64,000 nt of DNA, from contig CAVNZG010001088.1 of the NCBI GenBank assembly GCA_963693315.1, forward strand, positions 1 to 64,000. The letters are read 5' to 3'. A program made the translations under genes and the position numbers. Source of the stretch: Diogma glabrata (lineage: Eukaryota; Arthropoda; Insecta; Diptera; Cylindrotomidae). This document shows positions 26,685 through 38,299 of the stretch, piece after piece (the stretch's first letter is position 1; every line of letters begins with the position of its first letter). The notes beneath the pieces are model-generated. The model ran no database searches. It saw only the letters and a list, made by a program, of their open reading frames with translations, and was not told where the DNA came from.

Positions 26685-27289
26685 TATGGCCTATTTACTA
26701 AGTTTAAATAAGACTAGCATAAAAAAGGTTGCGTTGGCGATAGATTACTTCAAAATAAACGATACAGGTAGTTGAACATTAACTAACGGTGACAGAAATA
26801 ATTGATAATATAGAAGTAATACGGTATAATTATATAAGCTAGTCATAATTATTTTACACAAAACTAAGAAAATAATACTAAAAGAATAAATATTATCAAA
26901 GTAAAATTATTATAAAAACAAAACTGATTAAGAAAGAGGAATAAGATAAATGGACGAATAATATTCATAACGTAAAGAAAATCCATTGTTTAAGTTTATT
27001 AAATCTAGAAGTCGAACCGAATATAAGCAATGGTTTAGTTGCTCTACGTTACAATATAATAAAAATTATTCAAAAAAATTATGAATAAATATGAAAAAAA
27101 AAATAACATTAATTTGTAAGAAAGAATAATTATAATATGAAAATCAAAAATACTAAACATTCATAATATATACAAATAAAATTGTATTAGATAAAAAATC
27201 ACATATATGTTCACTTCTATGGCTTTATTTTCAGAAAACTCTTAGTGCCGGTTCGTATTTTCAATTTTCATAAATAAGAAATTTCAGAT
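26685..27289. other. AT-rich 3' flank of the aldehyde oxidase gene
   Basis: Contains an AATAAA at 26754-26759 about 70 bp after the stop, and another at 26885. Otherwise no gene or repeat is recognised. Confidence 0.5.
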
Positions 27290-27493
27290 TCAATTAATAT
27301 AAGAGAAAAGGCAACTAACCTCTCCCAGCACATGCTCCATCAGCTGGTGTAATTTAGAAAAGCTCCATTCAGCGGGAGTTACTGTTAATGACAGTATCTT
27401 GGCTTTAAATAAATTCGGAAAATATCTTGCATGTTTTGCAAATATAAAAGGTGTAAAATTTTCTATAGGAGTTTCAAATGTTTCAAAATCCAT
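27290..27493 (-). pseudogene. Possible hAT transposase C-terminal (dimerisation) remnant
   Basis: The minus translation includes YFPNLFKAKILSLTV followed by TPAEWSFSKLHQL. This resembles the hAT C-terminal dimerisation block, usually 'yPNLxxalrIlLTiPVTxAsaERSFSKLKliK'. The key ERSFSKL motif is altered to EWSFSKL, and the downstream part is unrecognisable. The element is too decayed to define its ends. The call is inferred from one motif in a 67-codon frame and could be chance. Confidence 0.45.
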
Positions 27494-27841
27494 ATCCTAG
27501 TTTTTTAATTAAAATATTTTATATAAAAAGCCAGATCGTGCACCGTAAAAACAAAAACAAATCGTTCTAATGAATTAAAACAAAATCAATAGAAGAAAAA
27601 TAAATTTTGTGGAGGATCCTGGATCTTATATTATATTAGCTTATTTTCAAAACTATTTGCTGTACGATGAATTCGTATTTGATTTGGGTGCGGAATATTC
27701 GAATCGCTCTCAAAGAAACCCGTCAGATTTTACTTACATTCAATAACATACATTGAATTACATTCAAGTTCAGACTGTGTATCATTTTAGAAAGACCATT
27801 AATTTTGGAGAGAAGATCGTTTCACAAAATTAAACTGTAAT

Positions 27842-28183
27842 AGTAGATTGTATTACTAGTGCGAATGCGTTTTCCAAACAAGAGTTAGTTACTAATAACT
27901 CGCGTTTGGAAAACGCATTCGCACTAGTAATACACACTATTTTTTGTAACAATTGCGCAAAATTTAAAAATATTTATTTAATTGTTAATTTAATCATTTA
28001 CTTAACAAAGTTATAAACAAATTTAAGCTTTTTAAATAATTAAAGTGCGCCATCTTCGTTGTAATAGTTGTAAATTATACTAGCTCGAAAATATAAACAT
28101 AAGAATCCAACTAAAACAACACATAGGAATCCAATAAGAGCTGTCACAAAATTGTAAACTTTGAAAACCTAAGTAAATGGTTT
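27842..28183. repeat. 340-bp repeat with palindromic head, copy 1
   Basis: It begins with a hairpin whose arms are perfect (gtattactagtgcgaatgcg ... cgcattcgcactagtaatac), followed by a ~270-bp unpaired tail containing gtgcgccatcttcgttgtaa and ending near aacctaagtaaatgg. Copy 2 lies at 30052-30398 in the same orientation. Confidence 0.85.
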
Positions 28184-28814
28184 TTTCTTGCAATTCAAAT
28201 GATGCAATGTGTTTAAGTTGTTTTTACTATATGGTAAGTTATTTAAATTATTATTTTGATATTTTAGTGCTATAAAAATATTATATATAGATAGATATAT
28301 GGATAGATTAAACTACAAATCTCACATGCAGGCAGCGTTACGGTCCAGGCTTACAAAATATTTTGAGGTCATATCTGCGGAAAAGTAGTTTTTTCTTTTA
28401 TTCTATTCTAGTACGAAATTGAATATTTTTTACGCATGTGTTACAAAAAGATATTTAAAGCAGCATTATCTTCGCTAAACATTTTGCTCCAAACTGTGTT
28501 ATAGTTTTGCGTGTCTGGTCTAAAGGAATTTCATTTAAAGTGTTTTAAAATTCTACTGTTTAAAATCTAAGAGGTCTTACAGCTGATTTGCGGTTTTCCC
28601 ACAAGTTTCATTACTGGCCTTAAACTAAGCTTTTCATTTTCTGCCTAAAAAGATCAAAACGACACGACAAACGAATTTCGAAAAATATGCGTATATGTAG
28701 TTTAAAAAAATTAAATATAGTTGAAAAAAATTAAGAGTTTCTCCAGAAGATGACGCCGCATAACTTATAATTATAATTCGTCTAATAATAATGATTTTTT
28801 TTTTTTTAAGGCGT
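28184..28814. other. AT-rich noncoding stretch
   Basis: No gene recognised. It contains a short tagata-rich run near 28290 and a poly-T tract at 28796-28808 immediately downstream of the minus-strand LINE fragment. That is the wrong sense for a LINE poly-A tail on the plus strand, but the right one for a minus-strand insertion. Confidence 0.5.
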
Positions 28815-29310
28815 TCATGCTCCATGTAAGACCGTTGCCAGGTTGATCAGCTTTGAATATTCACCACGGTCATTCGCAACAGCGACATAATTACCATGGC
28901 AGCCGATTTTTTTAAGGTCGTTTATTACGTCAGTCTCCCATTGTAGTCGTGGTCTACCTCGCGGTCGCCCACTCCCTGGGGTACTAACGTACATTTTTCT
29001 AATCATTCCAGACTTGAATCGGCTCGTAGAACATGCCCAAACCAAGCAATCCTATTAGAACGAATACAACCTATTATATCAGGACCCTCAAGAAGGTCTC
29101 TGATCTCAAAGTTATACCGGGTTCTATACTCTCCATCGTCTGTCTTAAGTGGACCAAAAATGTAGCGTAGGATCTTACGCTCAAATACAGATAAATGCGA
29201 TTCGTCATTTTGTGTAAGGGTCCACGTTTGTGACCCATACATCACAACCGGTCTAATCAATGTCTTGTATAACTTGAGCTTGGTGTTAGTTGATACATAC
29301 GGTGATCCAT
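28815..29310 (-). pseudogene. RTE-like LINE, C-terminal fragment
   Basis: Read on the minus strand: SPYVSTNTKLKLYKT, LIRPVVMYGSQTWTLTQ, VFERKILRYIFGP, DGEYRTRYNFEIRDLL, RIAWFGHVLRAD, then after a frameshift near 29003-29045 GSGRPRGRPRLQWETDV and NDLKKIGC, ending LHGA and a stop. This block order is the familiar C-terminus of RTE-like ORFs after the RT domain. The insertion is 5'-truncated, ends upstream at about 29310, and has a poly-T (its poly-A tail) at 28796-28808. It belongs to the same broad family as the ORF at the start of the window, though identity cannot be tested because the two fragments do not overlap. Confidence 0.88.
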
Positions 29311-30051
29311 ATAATCTCCATATAATTATATAATAATAATGATATAATTATATAATATTGACGCTGCATAATTTATAAAGAATAATTATATAATATTGAC
29401 GCTGCATAATTTATAAAGAATGAGAATATAATATATAAAGAATTTTTTCCCTTCATGCGTTATCAAATCTTTGGCTTCTTATGTTATTCGACGTAATCTT
29501 CATTTCAGTAAGCTCAATTAATAATGTGTTCATGAAATAAAACCTATGAAATGTTTACGAATTTCCTTTTTATCACATTTTGTTTTTTAAGATATGGATA
29601 ACTAAACAATAAATCCTATCATATAATGAAACCAATAGATAAACATAGACCAATATTTAATGATATGATGTAGGAAATTTAAATAAGAGGTGCAGAACAA
29701 ATTTTATAAAAATAATTTGTAAAAATAAAACTAAAATTGGGTTCCCGTACTCGGGTCGAGTATGCTCCTTAATCATGTGAACTTAATAATTAAAGCATAC
29801 ATATAGTTAAATAGAAAAAGGAAAACTGGATATAAAATTGAGAGCACTGCTGGATCAATAGGTTCATTCGACAGCTCCCGTATAATATCACCTTGGCTGG
29901 TAATATCTAACTGCTATAGCCAGTGGTATCTATTATTTCACGTTGAATCGTATGTCAATAGCAGCGACAAGAGTACACGGGGCTGTCACGCCCGTAGTTA
30001 AGAAATTAAAACAAATATATAAAACTAAATTGTTGTTTTTTATATAGAAAT
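29311..30051. other. Noncoding stretch
   Basis: Just beyond the LINE fragment is a short tandem duplication (ataattatataatattgacgctgcataatttataaag, twice, at about 29330-29420). The part at 29740-30000 is less AT-rich, but no gene, RNA or TE end is recognised in it. Confidence 0.45.
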
Positions 30052-30398
30052 AGAAGATTGTATTACTAGAGCGAATGCGTTTTCCAAACAAGAGTTAGTT
30101 TGCAATAACTCGCGTTTGGAAAACCCATTCGCACTAGTAATACACACTATTTTTTGTAACAAATGCATAACATTTATAAATATTTTTTTAGTTGCTAGTT
30201 TAATCATTTATTTAACAAAGTTATAAACAAATTTAGGATATTTAAATTATTAAAGTGCGTCATCTTCGTTGTAATAGTTGTAAATTATACTAGCTCGAAA
30301 AAATAAGCATAAGAATCCAACTACGGGTTTTATAAAAAAGCATAGTAATCCAACTAAGAGCTGTCAAAATTGTTAACTTTGAAAACCCAAATAAATTG
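30052..30398. repeat. 340-bp repeat with palindromic head, copy 2
   Basis: Second copy of the 27842-28183 repeat, same orientation. The hairpin arms now carry mismatches (gagcg against cgcac; acgc against ccca), so this copy is older or less constrained. The tail is aligned through gtgcgtcatcttcgttgtaa to aacccaaataaattg. Confidence 0.85.
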
Positions 30399-30459
30399 TT
30401 CATTTAAATTCAATCACGGCATTCAGTTCATTAAATTAATCAAATAAATTCAATCCGAA

Positions 30460-30812
30460 TTGAAACCAAAATTAAATATCCAATTAGAATCATGCTCAAT
30501 AATTTACAAAATTGAATGTGATTTTTGTGAAAAATTTTACATCGGGAAAACCGGAAAATGTTTTAAAGACTCATTTAAGGAATACCTGCCTAACAAGAAA
30601 AATAAACAAAATTTAAAGTTTATTTTTGCAAACCATTTACATAGTTAATAACAATAGCTACACCACTTTTAAAAAAAAAATTGAAGGCTTTACATTTATG
30701 TAGCCAAGGATCTTTAAAAGAATCACTTGATGAGTTTGAAATTTCCAAGGGATTTAAAACCCAACAAAATGTAATTTTAAATGATAAACTTTCATTTAAT
30801 TCAAATATATAA
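30460..30812 (+). pseudogene. Penelope-like element, GIY-YIG endonuclease remnant
   Basis: The frame reads CSIIYKIECDFCEKFYIGKT then GKCFKDSFKEYLP and FANHL. After frameshifts come YTTFKKKI, ALHLCSQGSLKESLDEFEI, SKGFKTQQN and VILNDKLSF before a stop at 30810-30812. Penelope-like retroelements carry a C-terminal GIY-YIG nuclease with exactly this order: YKIxCxxCxxFYIGxTGR, then F..HL, LHxCxKGxxL..LEEFEI..., then LN. The upstream reverse transcriptase is absent, so this is a truncated dead copy. Confidence 0.85.
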
Positions 30813-31499
30813 ATATATAAAATTGAAAACAAACAGTATGAGTATGTATCAACCTACAAAAATTTGCAAAACTGCAGTAATTGCATGACTGCCATTTTAT
30901 TCTACAGTAATTATTTTTGTGTCCATTGAAAAACGATCTATTTCAATTTATTCTTTGAGTTTCAAGATAAAGGAAAAAAAATTATTTTGAGATCATTTAC
31001 AAACACGGTAATTTGATTGTTTGTTAGTTGCCTTAGGTGTTTGCAATTAATTTGTTTGAAATGTAAAACATATATTAGGTAGTAAGGTTAAGCGGATATT
31101 TTAGAAATAATTTTGGAATAGAGACATTGTAACTCAAGGGTGCCACCCTATCGACAAAGAGTGCCACATTATCGACGTAAACCACTTTTCCTATACATTA
31201 TTCAGCATATGTGTTTTCAGACCTGGTCATTAAATAATCATGCTTGCATACTAAAAAATATATCGTAAAAAACGGTCAATATGGTATCTATTGGAATATT
31301 CAAAGCTATTGAGTAATTGTGGTGATGGGATTCAATGCTCAACATGTTGATTCGATTAATATTGTTAAAATTTTATTTCACGTAATAACTCAAAAATTTT
31401 AAAAAGTAGAATAGATTCTTTTTGAACCAATAACACATTTATAGGACACATTTATAAGTTACCACAATTTATAAATTAAAATTATATGGGTAACCTGGT
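30813..31499. other. AT-rich noncoding stretch
   Basis: No gene recognised. A short direct repeat 'gtgccac(c)..tatcgac' occurs twice at 31140-31175. It directly precedes the 77-bp minisatellite. Confidence 0.45.
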
Positions 31500-32895
31500 T
31501 AAAATGGTTTCTAAGTGATTAATCGTTGAAAACATGCGATGGTTTGTTTAAGTTTTTTACGTTCGGGTGTCACCCCAAAACGGTTTCGAAGTGATTTATC
31601 GTTGAAAACATGTGATGGTTTGTTTAAGTTTTTTACGTTCGGGTGTCACCCCAAAACGGTTTCGAAGTGATTTATCGTTGAAAACATTGTGATGGTTTGT
31701 TTAAGTTGTTTACGTTCGGGTGTCACCCCAAAACGGTTTCGAAGTGATTTATCGTTGAAAACATTGTGATGGTTTGTTTAAGTTTTTTACGTTCGGGTGT
31801 CACCCCAAAACGGTTTCGAAGTGATTTATCATTGAAAACATTGTGATGGTTTGTTTAAGTTGTTTACGTTCGGGTGTCACCTCAAAACGGTTTCGAAGTG
31901 ATTTATCGTTGAAAACATTGTGATGGTTTGTTTAAGTTTTTTACGCTCGGGTGTCACCCCAAAACGGTTTCGAAGTGATTTATCGTTGAAAACATTGTGA
32001 TGGTTTGTTTAAGTTTTTTACGTTCGGGTGTCACCCCAAAACGGTTTTGAAGTGATTTATCGTTGAAAACATTGTGATGGTTTGTTTAAGTTTTTTACGT
32101 TCGGGTGTCACCCCAAAACGGTTTCGAAGTGATTTATCGTTGAAAACATTGTGATGGTTTGTTTATGTTATTTACGTTCGGGTGTCACCCCAAAACGGTT
32201 TCGAAGTGATTTATCATTGAAAACATTGTGATGGTTTGTTTAAGTTGTTTACATTCGGGTGTCACCCCAAAACGGTTTCGAAGTGATTTATCGTTGAAAA
32301 CATTGTGATGGTTTGTTTAAGTTTTTTACGTTCGGGTGTCACCCCAAAACGGTTTCGAAGTGATTTATCATTGAAAACATTGTGATGGTTTGTTTAAGTT
32401 GTTTACGTTCGGGTGTCACCTCAAAACGGTTTCGAAGTGATTTATCGTTGAAAACATTGTGATGGTTTGTTTAAGTTTTTTACGCTCGGGTGTCACCCCA
32501 AAACGGTTTCGAAGTGATTTATCGTTGAAAACATTGTGATGGTTTGTTTAAGTTTTTTACGTTCGGGTGTCACCCCAAAACGGTTTTGAAGTGATTTATC
32601 GTTGAAAACATTGTGATGGTTTGTTTAAGTTTTTTACGTTCGGGTGTCACCCCAAAACGGTTTCGAAGTGATTTATCGTTGAAAACATTGTGATGGTTTG
32701 TTTATGTTTTTTACGTTCGGGTGTCACCCCAAAACGGTTTCGAAGTGATTTATCATTGAAAACATTGTGATGGTTTGTTTAAGTTGTTTACATTCGGGTG
32801 TCACCCCAAAACGGTTTCGAAGTGATTTATCGTTGAAAACATTGTGATGGTTTGTTTAAGTTTTTTACGTTCGGGTGTCACCCCAAAACGGGTGA
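31500..32895. repeat. 77-bp minisatellite, ~18 units, with 7-unit higher-order repeat
   Basis: The core cggtttcgaagtgatttatc recurs at 31581, 31657, 31734, 31811 and then every 77 bp to about 32889. Variant bases mark individual units: 'cacctcaaaacgg' before 31888 and 32427; 'acgctcggg' one unit later in both; 'cggttttgaag' at 32042 and 32581. The variant order repeats with a 539-bp period (7 x 77), giving two full higher-order units (31811-32349 and 32350-32888). The first unit is degenerate. The array ends in cgggtgacacccgggtcgg, a C-rich run and ctagctacgcctctg, which looks like a transposon terminus. Confidence 0.95.
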
Positions 32896-32943
32896 CACCC
32901 GGGTCGGACCGCCCCCCCCCCCGCCCCCCCTAGCTACGCCTCT

Positions 32944-34275
32944 GCGCTTAAATATAGGGGAAAGTTGGGTAAAACCAATAAAAACATTTTTTTCACAAAA
33001 TATAACATTTTAGCATATTTTAATAAATAAATAATAATAAAAAATAAACGCCTTATTCTTGTTAAATTGAATTTTATTTCACTAAATACTATTTCGAAAG
33101 TTATGCTTTCATCGACAGTAGTATCTAAAAACTGTTTTTAGATACTACTGTCGATGAAAGCATAGCTTTCGAAATACTATATGTGTTATTATGGTTTTCC
33201 ATATTATTCACTGTTGGTGTGCTTTTGTCACTTTTGAATTAAAATGCAATATTTAAAAATATACTTTTTATTGTTTATTTTTAATTTTTTATTTTATTAA
33301 TAATAATATGAACTTCCCTATAGTAACAATTTGAATATGAATTCAATGTTGAATGAAATGAAATGAATTCAAATTGTTACTATAAGGAAGTTTATATTAT
33401 TATTAATAAAATAAAAAATTAAAAATAAACAGTTAAAAGTATATTTTTAAATTACGTATTTAGTAAAATAAAACTCAATTTAACAAGAATAATGCATTTG
33501 TTTTTTATTATTATTTAAATATCTTGTTACAGTTTAGAACTTTTAAAATAAAAAATATTTTAATTGAATTTTATGAAATATATATGATAATTAGCATAAA
33601 TAATACCGTATATATGGCAAAATTTCAAAAAAATGCAAAAATTAATTTATTTTTCATGCCCGAAAATGGGCTTTTAAATTATGGCAACATAATTTTAATT
33701 ATACTTAGGTTAAAAAAGATAAAAAAAAGTACAGATTATAAAAAAAAAATTTAATTTTGGATGACTTCTCATAAAATGGCGCCATTGGCCAAATTTAACG
33801 AAAAAGGCCAATTGTGGTCGAAAAAATTAAAATTTGTTCATAAAAATTAAATCCCATATTAAGACTATTAGAATACATGTTCCCTGAAATTTTCATGATA
33901 ATTTGACGATTTTTCCGCCCCTTATCATAAATTTAGTAAAAAAAAAAGTCACGAGAATCGGTTTTTTGAGGTTAGGTTACACTTTTAAAGTACCTAACCC
34001 TCCTAGATGGATTTGAAATTTAATCACAAAAATTTTTCATTTCATTTTTTTTTGTATGATCATTAGAGCCCGAAATATTTCAAAAATAGTGAAGCGACCT
34101 ACTCAAAAAACACCCCAAAAAACAGTTTTTGCCATTTTTGAGGCCCTTCCGGACCTCCAAATTTGCTAAATGATTACATGGCCACTTACTTTTATGTCTA
34201 TAACAGAAAATAAAAAAATTCAACTTTGCTTTTACAGCAATATAAAATGCTAATATGACTTCACTAAAAGCTTAC
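32944..34275. mobile_element. Element X fragment (X-a)
   Basis: Starts gcgcttaaatataggggaaa and matches 52985-53600 in the same orientation and 44640-45240 inverted. Shared blocks include ccgccccttatcataaattt, ggttaggttacactttta and 'agtgaagcgacctactc'. It is interrupted by a foldback insertion at about 33027-33515. The 76-codon frame inside it matches nothing. Confidence 0.8.
33027..33515. repeat. Nested foldback element inside X-a
   Basis: Outer arms: ttattcttgttaaattgaat (33051) pairs with attcaatttaacaagaat-like sequence near 33475. Inner arms: cttccctatagtaacaattt (33313) pairs with aattgttactataaggaag (33371). A separate palindrome (33083-33178, atgctttcatcgacagtagt and its complement) lies in the left arm only and was probably inserted later. 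Confidence 0.8.
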
Positions 34276-34862
34276 AAAAAAAATCTGGTAACAGAACATA
34301 AGAAAATTCTTTAACTAAATGTGAATTCATCAACAATTCTTCTGCCATTTCTGGATTCTCATGCTAGTGAAATGATGGAAACCTCTTTTCCCTTTTTAAA
34401 TTTCTTTATCACAAAAGTGTGTATACGTCTAAATATGTTTTTCACTTGAGCAAGTGATGAGAAATTTTACAAATGATTTATCACTTTTATTTTTATATTT
34501 GACCTCACTTTTGTTCTTGTATAAACATACATCTCATTTTAGTGAGATCTCACTCGAAATGATATTTCACTTAAATGATATCGTCTAATTGTACCTTAAT
34601 AGTCAAAAATCGAATGTTTGCATCTGTGCTAAGAGGTGTTAAAACCTATTTAAAAAAATTTTTCTTCTTACAATTTCAAAGAAAATATAATTATAAAAGA
34701 CATAAAGTTTGTACGAACATATCGCTTGTTTCTTTGCAACATAACATTATGTCAATGCAAAATTTAATTTCTACCTTTTAGTTCGTTTTTCAAAAAGTGT
34801 GTTTTTTAAATTTTAGACTAATTCCATAATGAAAAGTAGTTGAAAAATTGATGACAAAATGT
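34276..34862. other. AT-rich noncoding stretch
   Basis: No gene or named repeat seen. It follows the end of X-a homology and precedes a short MITE. Confidence 0.4.
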
Positions 34863-35014
34863 TAAGGTCGCTACAGACCTACAATATATTGAACAATAAA
34901 TTGAAACCGAAAATAAACGAAAATAAAATTTAGGGGATTTTTACCCAAAATTTTATTTCGTTTATTTTCGTTTTCAATTTATTGTTCAATATATTGTAGG
35001 TCTGTAGCGACCTT
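34863..35014. repeat. 150-bp MITE-like palindrome
   Basis: Arms of about 70 bp begin aaggtcgctacagacctac and end gtaggtctgtagcgacctt, with a ~15-bp loop around 34935. It is near-perfect, hence probably recent. Confidence 0.88.
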
Positions 35015-35956
35015 TATCCAACCACAACTGTCAAAACACAAGTTAAAGAAAAGTGTAAAAATAAATTTGACACGATATAATAATAATATTTTTATTATAA
35101 TATTATAACATTTTATAATAATATTTTTAATTTGACACGATATAATATTTGCCAAACCTACATTTCCTATTAAAGAACAATGTTGAGAAAGCTCTAAAAT
35201 GTAAATTTTTCTTTTCAATGATTACAATTTTTTCAGCTTAAGGAAACATAGCAGAAAATTTTGTTTTTAGAACACTTAATTATTTTTTGACACACTTCCA
35301 GTACAGTTATCAAACCCATCGTCCTTTCAGCTTTTATTATTCACAAAAACTTTTTGTACCTACATATTTGTAACTTGTAGCAGGCAGATAGGTACGTTTT
35401 TTTGGCTTTATTATAATCGTTATGACTTAAAACGTCGAAAAATGCCAAAAATTTGGCGTACAATTTTGATAATATGGCTCAAGATTGACTGTAATATTTA
35501 GGTTTTTAAGGGCATAGAGCCTCCTACGTCTCGCATCATACCAGAAATGCATTCCCTTTGCGGTTCAAGTGCCAGAGTTAGATGATTTTTTAACAAAGTT
35601 TTGCATACTCAACATTCCTCTGCTGCGTAAATTTTTCTTGAATCTTTTAATCCACAAAATGTTATTTGGCATGGTATCTTCGAATTATCTGAAACGTTAA
35701 GTTATAATTTATTATAATTAACAAATGTCTGTCGATAAGAAAAAATAAAATAATAAAAACAAATTTATTTTAATAGAATGTATTGTAATAAACTTCGTCC
35801 AGAATGGGTCAATTTAATTTACTCATAAATAACCAATACATTCTGCATTCAGACTATGGCAAAGATGAATTAAAAGTTAACTCCTTTTAACTAATACATT
35901 TTGCATAAATGCAAATTAAATTCGCTAATACAAATGTTTACATCAATGAAAGTAAG
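35015..35956. other. AT-rich noncoding stretch
   Basis: A partial 'taataatatttt' and 'tttgacacgatataata' duplication occurs at 35065-35150. No gene or RNA recognised. Confidence 0.4.
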
Positions 35957-36411
35957 TGTGGCCTATTTTTGATGTACGTACTACGTAATATTGATTTCTA
36001 GAAACTACAGTGACTTACCAGACGTTTTTGCTTATTTGTTTTTGGATATAAATAAGCGAACAAAATATCAGATAGTCAGTTTTAATTTTGCAATTAAAAG
36101 TGTTTATAAATATTCGCAAGTATAAGGAATAATCGGTGGTACTTGAGCCTGGGTACTAATAGTGAAAGAATTTGAACTTTGTGGAATAGTAAATACAGAT
36201 TTTACGATTCCGAATATTATTGATTCAAATTGTGGAAAAGCGGTGAAGTTTATCGTACATAAATTGGAGACCCTGGAATTCATTGTAATTAAAATCGGAA
36301 GTTGCTGTAACTGGTTGATAAATAAAGTTTAAGATTTTGTTAACTAAAGATCAGTCTTTTTACTGTCGTATTTGCTCAATAATCAAAAAGAACCAACGAA
36401 GAGTCGTTACA
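35957..36411 (+). mobile_element. Candidate solo LTR
   Basis: The 455-bp stretch begins tgtggcc and ends gttaca. It carries a TATA-like tataaataagcg at 36047, an insect-initiator-like gtcagtt about 30 bp further, and an aataaagtttaag polyA-like site near 36322. This order fits an LTR promoter and R region. Flanking 5-mers (gtaag / gtatt) match only partly, no second copy is present in the window and no coding part lies nearby, so the call is tentative. Confidence 0.3.
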
Positions 36412-37061
36412 GTATTATTTCAAATGTAACAGGATTTTTGTTAGTTTGCTCCAACCCTTAGATATCTAAAAATATAATAATAGGTTAACAACACTGTGAA
36501 TAACAGGAACTTGTAATAAAAAAACCAGTTTGAATTGTTTTAGCGTTTTGATATTAAGCTCAATTGATAAAAATTTATTTAAACATTAAAATGAGTAATT
36601 ATTTCCTTACGTATATTTTACAAAAATTATATACTATAGCACATATTGTTAGTAGCATATTATTTAATATGCATACAATGACTACCATTATTTGCAAGCC
36701 TGAAGCTTAGGTGACGAGCAGTCATTCGAGAGATGTTGCACAGTCGTGTGAATAATAGTGATTGAATGCAATGGTAGACTAATTTCGAAGATATCATACC
36801 TGATTGATTAATATTTACAATAAAGACTCCTAGATACAATTTAAATAATGAAAGTAAAACAAACGATTTGTTTGATAGCAATAAATAAAGGTTGCAATAA
36901 ATACAGAAACACTATCAGCTGTTGATAATAAAAGTTACTAACAAATACAATAAAAATAAAATTTATTCTTTTTAAAGCTTCTACTCGCTGTAAATTTCGT
37001 TTTCTTAGGACATCGTCGGATGATTAAAATTTCTGGGGGTGTACTAAGAAAACGTAATTTA
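36412..37061. other. AT-rich noncoding stretch
   Basis: No gene or repeat recognised. Confidence 0.4.
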
Positions 37062-37540
37062 AAGGTTGTTCGGAAAGTAAGTTCGTTTTTTTATGATGAT
37101 TTTCTTATATAGTGATTAAAAAGTTTATTCAAATATATATTGATCATCATTCAGTTTGTCCAGCTGATGGCAGTATACTTCAGAATTGGTTGTGGTATTC
37201 TATGGTATAAGCATACAAAAACGATTTCTTTGAAAGCCAATGTCTCCAGTGATGATGCGTTTTGAAAATGGATCATTTTCTTGACGTGTGAGAAGCAAAT
37301 CACAAACGTCAACGAGATGACTCAAATTTCGTTCTGTGAGAACAAGAGGAACCCATATATGTCAAGCTTTGCGATTAAACCAATGTGATTCCACGAGTTG
37401 TTATGTTTACGAGCTACGACACGAGTTTATTGAGTCTTCATCTCCTTTATTTGTGCTTTCAGAACGTGGTGAATCTTCAACATCATTATTGTGTGATCGA
37501 AATTTTGCAAACCCCTTCTTTCAATACATGTTCTCAACAC
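37062..37540 (-). pseudogene. Mariner-family transposase, internally deleted remnant
   Basis: One minus frame reads FAKFRSHNNDVEDSPRSES, then GDEDSINSCRS, three stops, then WVPLVLTERNLSHLVDVC, DLLLTRQENDPFSKR and IITGD. It continues out of order with TTNSEVYCHQLDKLND. These match mariner blocks: the helix-turn-helix end with PRSGRP, W[VI]PHELTE, the first catalytic Asp of the D,D34D triad in ITGDE, and VNSxVYxxQLxRL. The region between ITGD and VYCHQL is mostly deleted and the C-terminal DNARPH motif is absent. The low-coordinate end, aggttgttcggaaagtaagt at 37062, looks like a terminal inverted repeat; its partner was not found. Dead copy. Confidence 0.85.
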
Positions 37541-38299
37541 ATATTGAATCAATTGTTTCTTGCTTAAACAGCTTGTTTAATAATATGGCAATAATATGGA
37601 AAACCATAATAACACATATAGCATTTTTAATTTTTCGATAACAAAATAGTAAAATATACAGAAAATGCAGCTTTTCACTTTCCATTTTTGAAAGGGTACC
37701 AACTACCAATCAAACTAACACTGCGTAGAATAAATTAAACTTTTTCACAAGCAAGCCGCGTAGAATAAATTAAACTTTTTCACAATATATAGCAATCAGC
37801 TGTCTTATTTAATGCTTATGGGGCTTAAGTGTGAAGCCTGGCGTGAAAAATACCTTTAAGGCCTCTGTTGATAAAAACGAAGTCACTGTGCATGGTGCAA
37901 GAGTCTGTGCACGTTTCGTGAACTTTTTTATTTTAGTAATTTTTATGTTTTTTAAACTTTTCTAGTGTATATTTTAAATTTTGTTGAAGTTTAAAAGTAT
38001 TTGAGAGCTAAAGTCATACAAATTGGTTTCAATTTAACATTATTATATTATAGTTATTTAAGTATTAAGGGCAGTAAGAGTGTTTTACCGATTGAGGATA
38101 TATGTTTTGAGATCGAGACGAAGTCGAGATCTCTAATGTATCCGAAATCGGTAATACTCTTAATGCCCAAAATGCTTATAACATTTGTTGCACGATCAAT
38201 AAAAATTCAATTAAAATTCCACATTCCACACACTTTTTTAAAAATTGTTTTACGGAAAGATAGTAAAGCCAAAGTTTTTTAAAAAATCGAGTTTGATTT
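37541..38299. other. Noncoding stretch with small repeats
   Basis: Contains a tandem duplication of gcgtagaataaattaaactt (37722-37785) and a structured palindrome at 38068-38168. No gene recognised. Confidence 0.5.
38068..38168. repeat. 100-bp palindrome
   Basis: gggcagtaagagtgttttac ... gtaatactcttaatgccc form the outer stem, and gagatcgagacgaagtcgagatctc-type sequence forms the inner stem (atcgag / ctcgat words). Likely a short foldback element. Confidence 0.7.

Noticed and set aside
29740..30000. Less AT-rich block that might hold a tRNA or small RNA
   Set aside because: No cloverleaf with plausible anticodon and T-arm could be drawn, and no internal A/B boxes were seen.
31500..32895. 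CRISPR-like regularly spaced repeats
   Set aside because: The 77-bp units are contiguous with no unique spacers, and the context is an animal genome. It is a minisatellite.
36660..36881. 73-codon minus frame and other isolated 60-100-codon frames (3869-4159, 33524-33754, 34575-34781, 56142-56357, 59440-59628, 60869-61057, 62424-62771)
   Set aside because: No recognised motif, AT-driven composition, and several lie inside repeats or palindromes.
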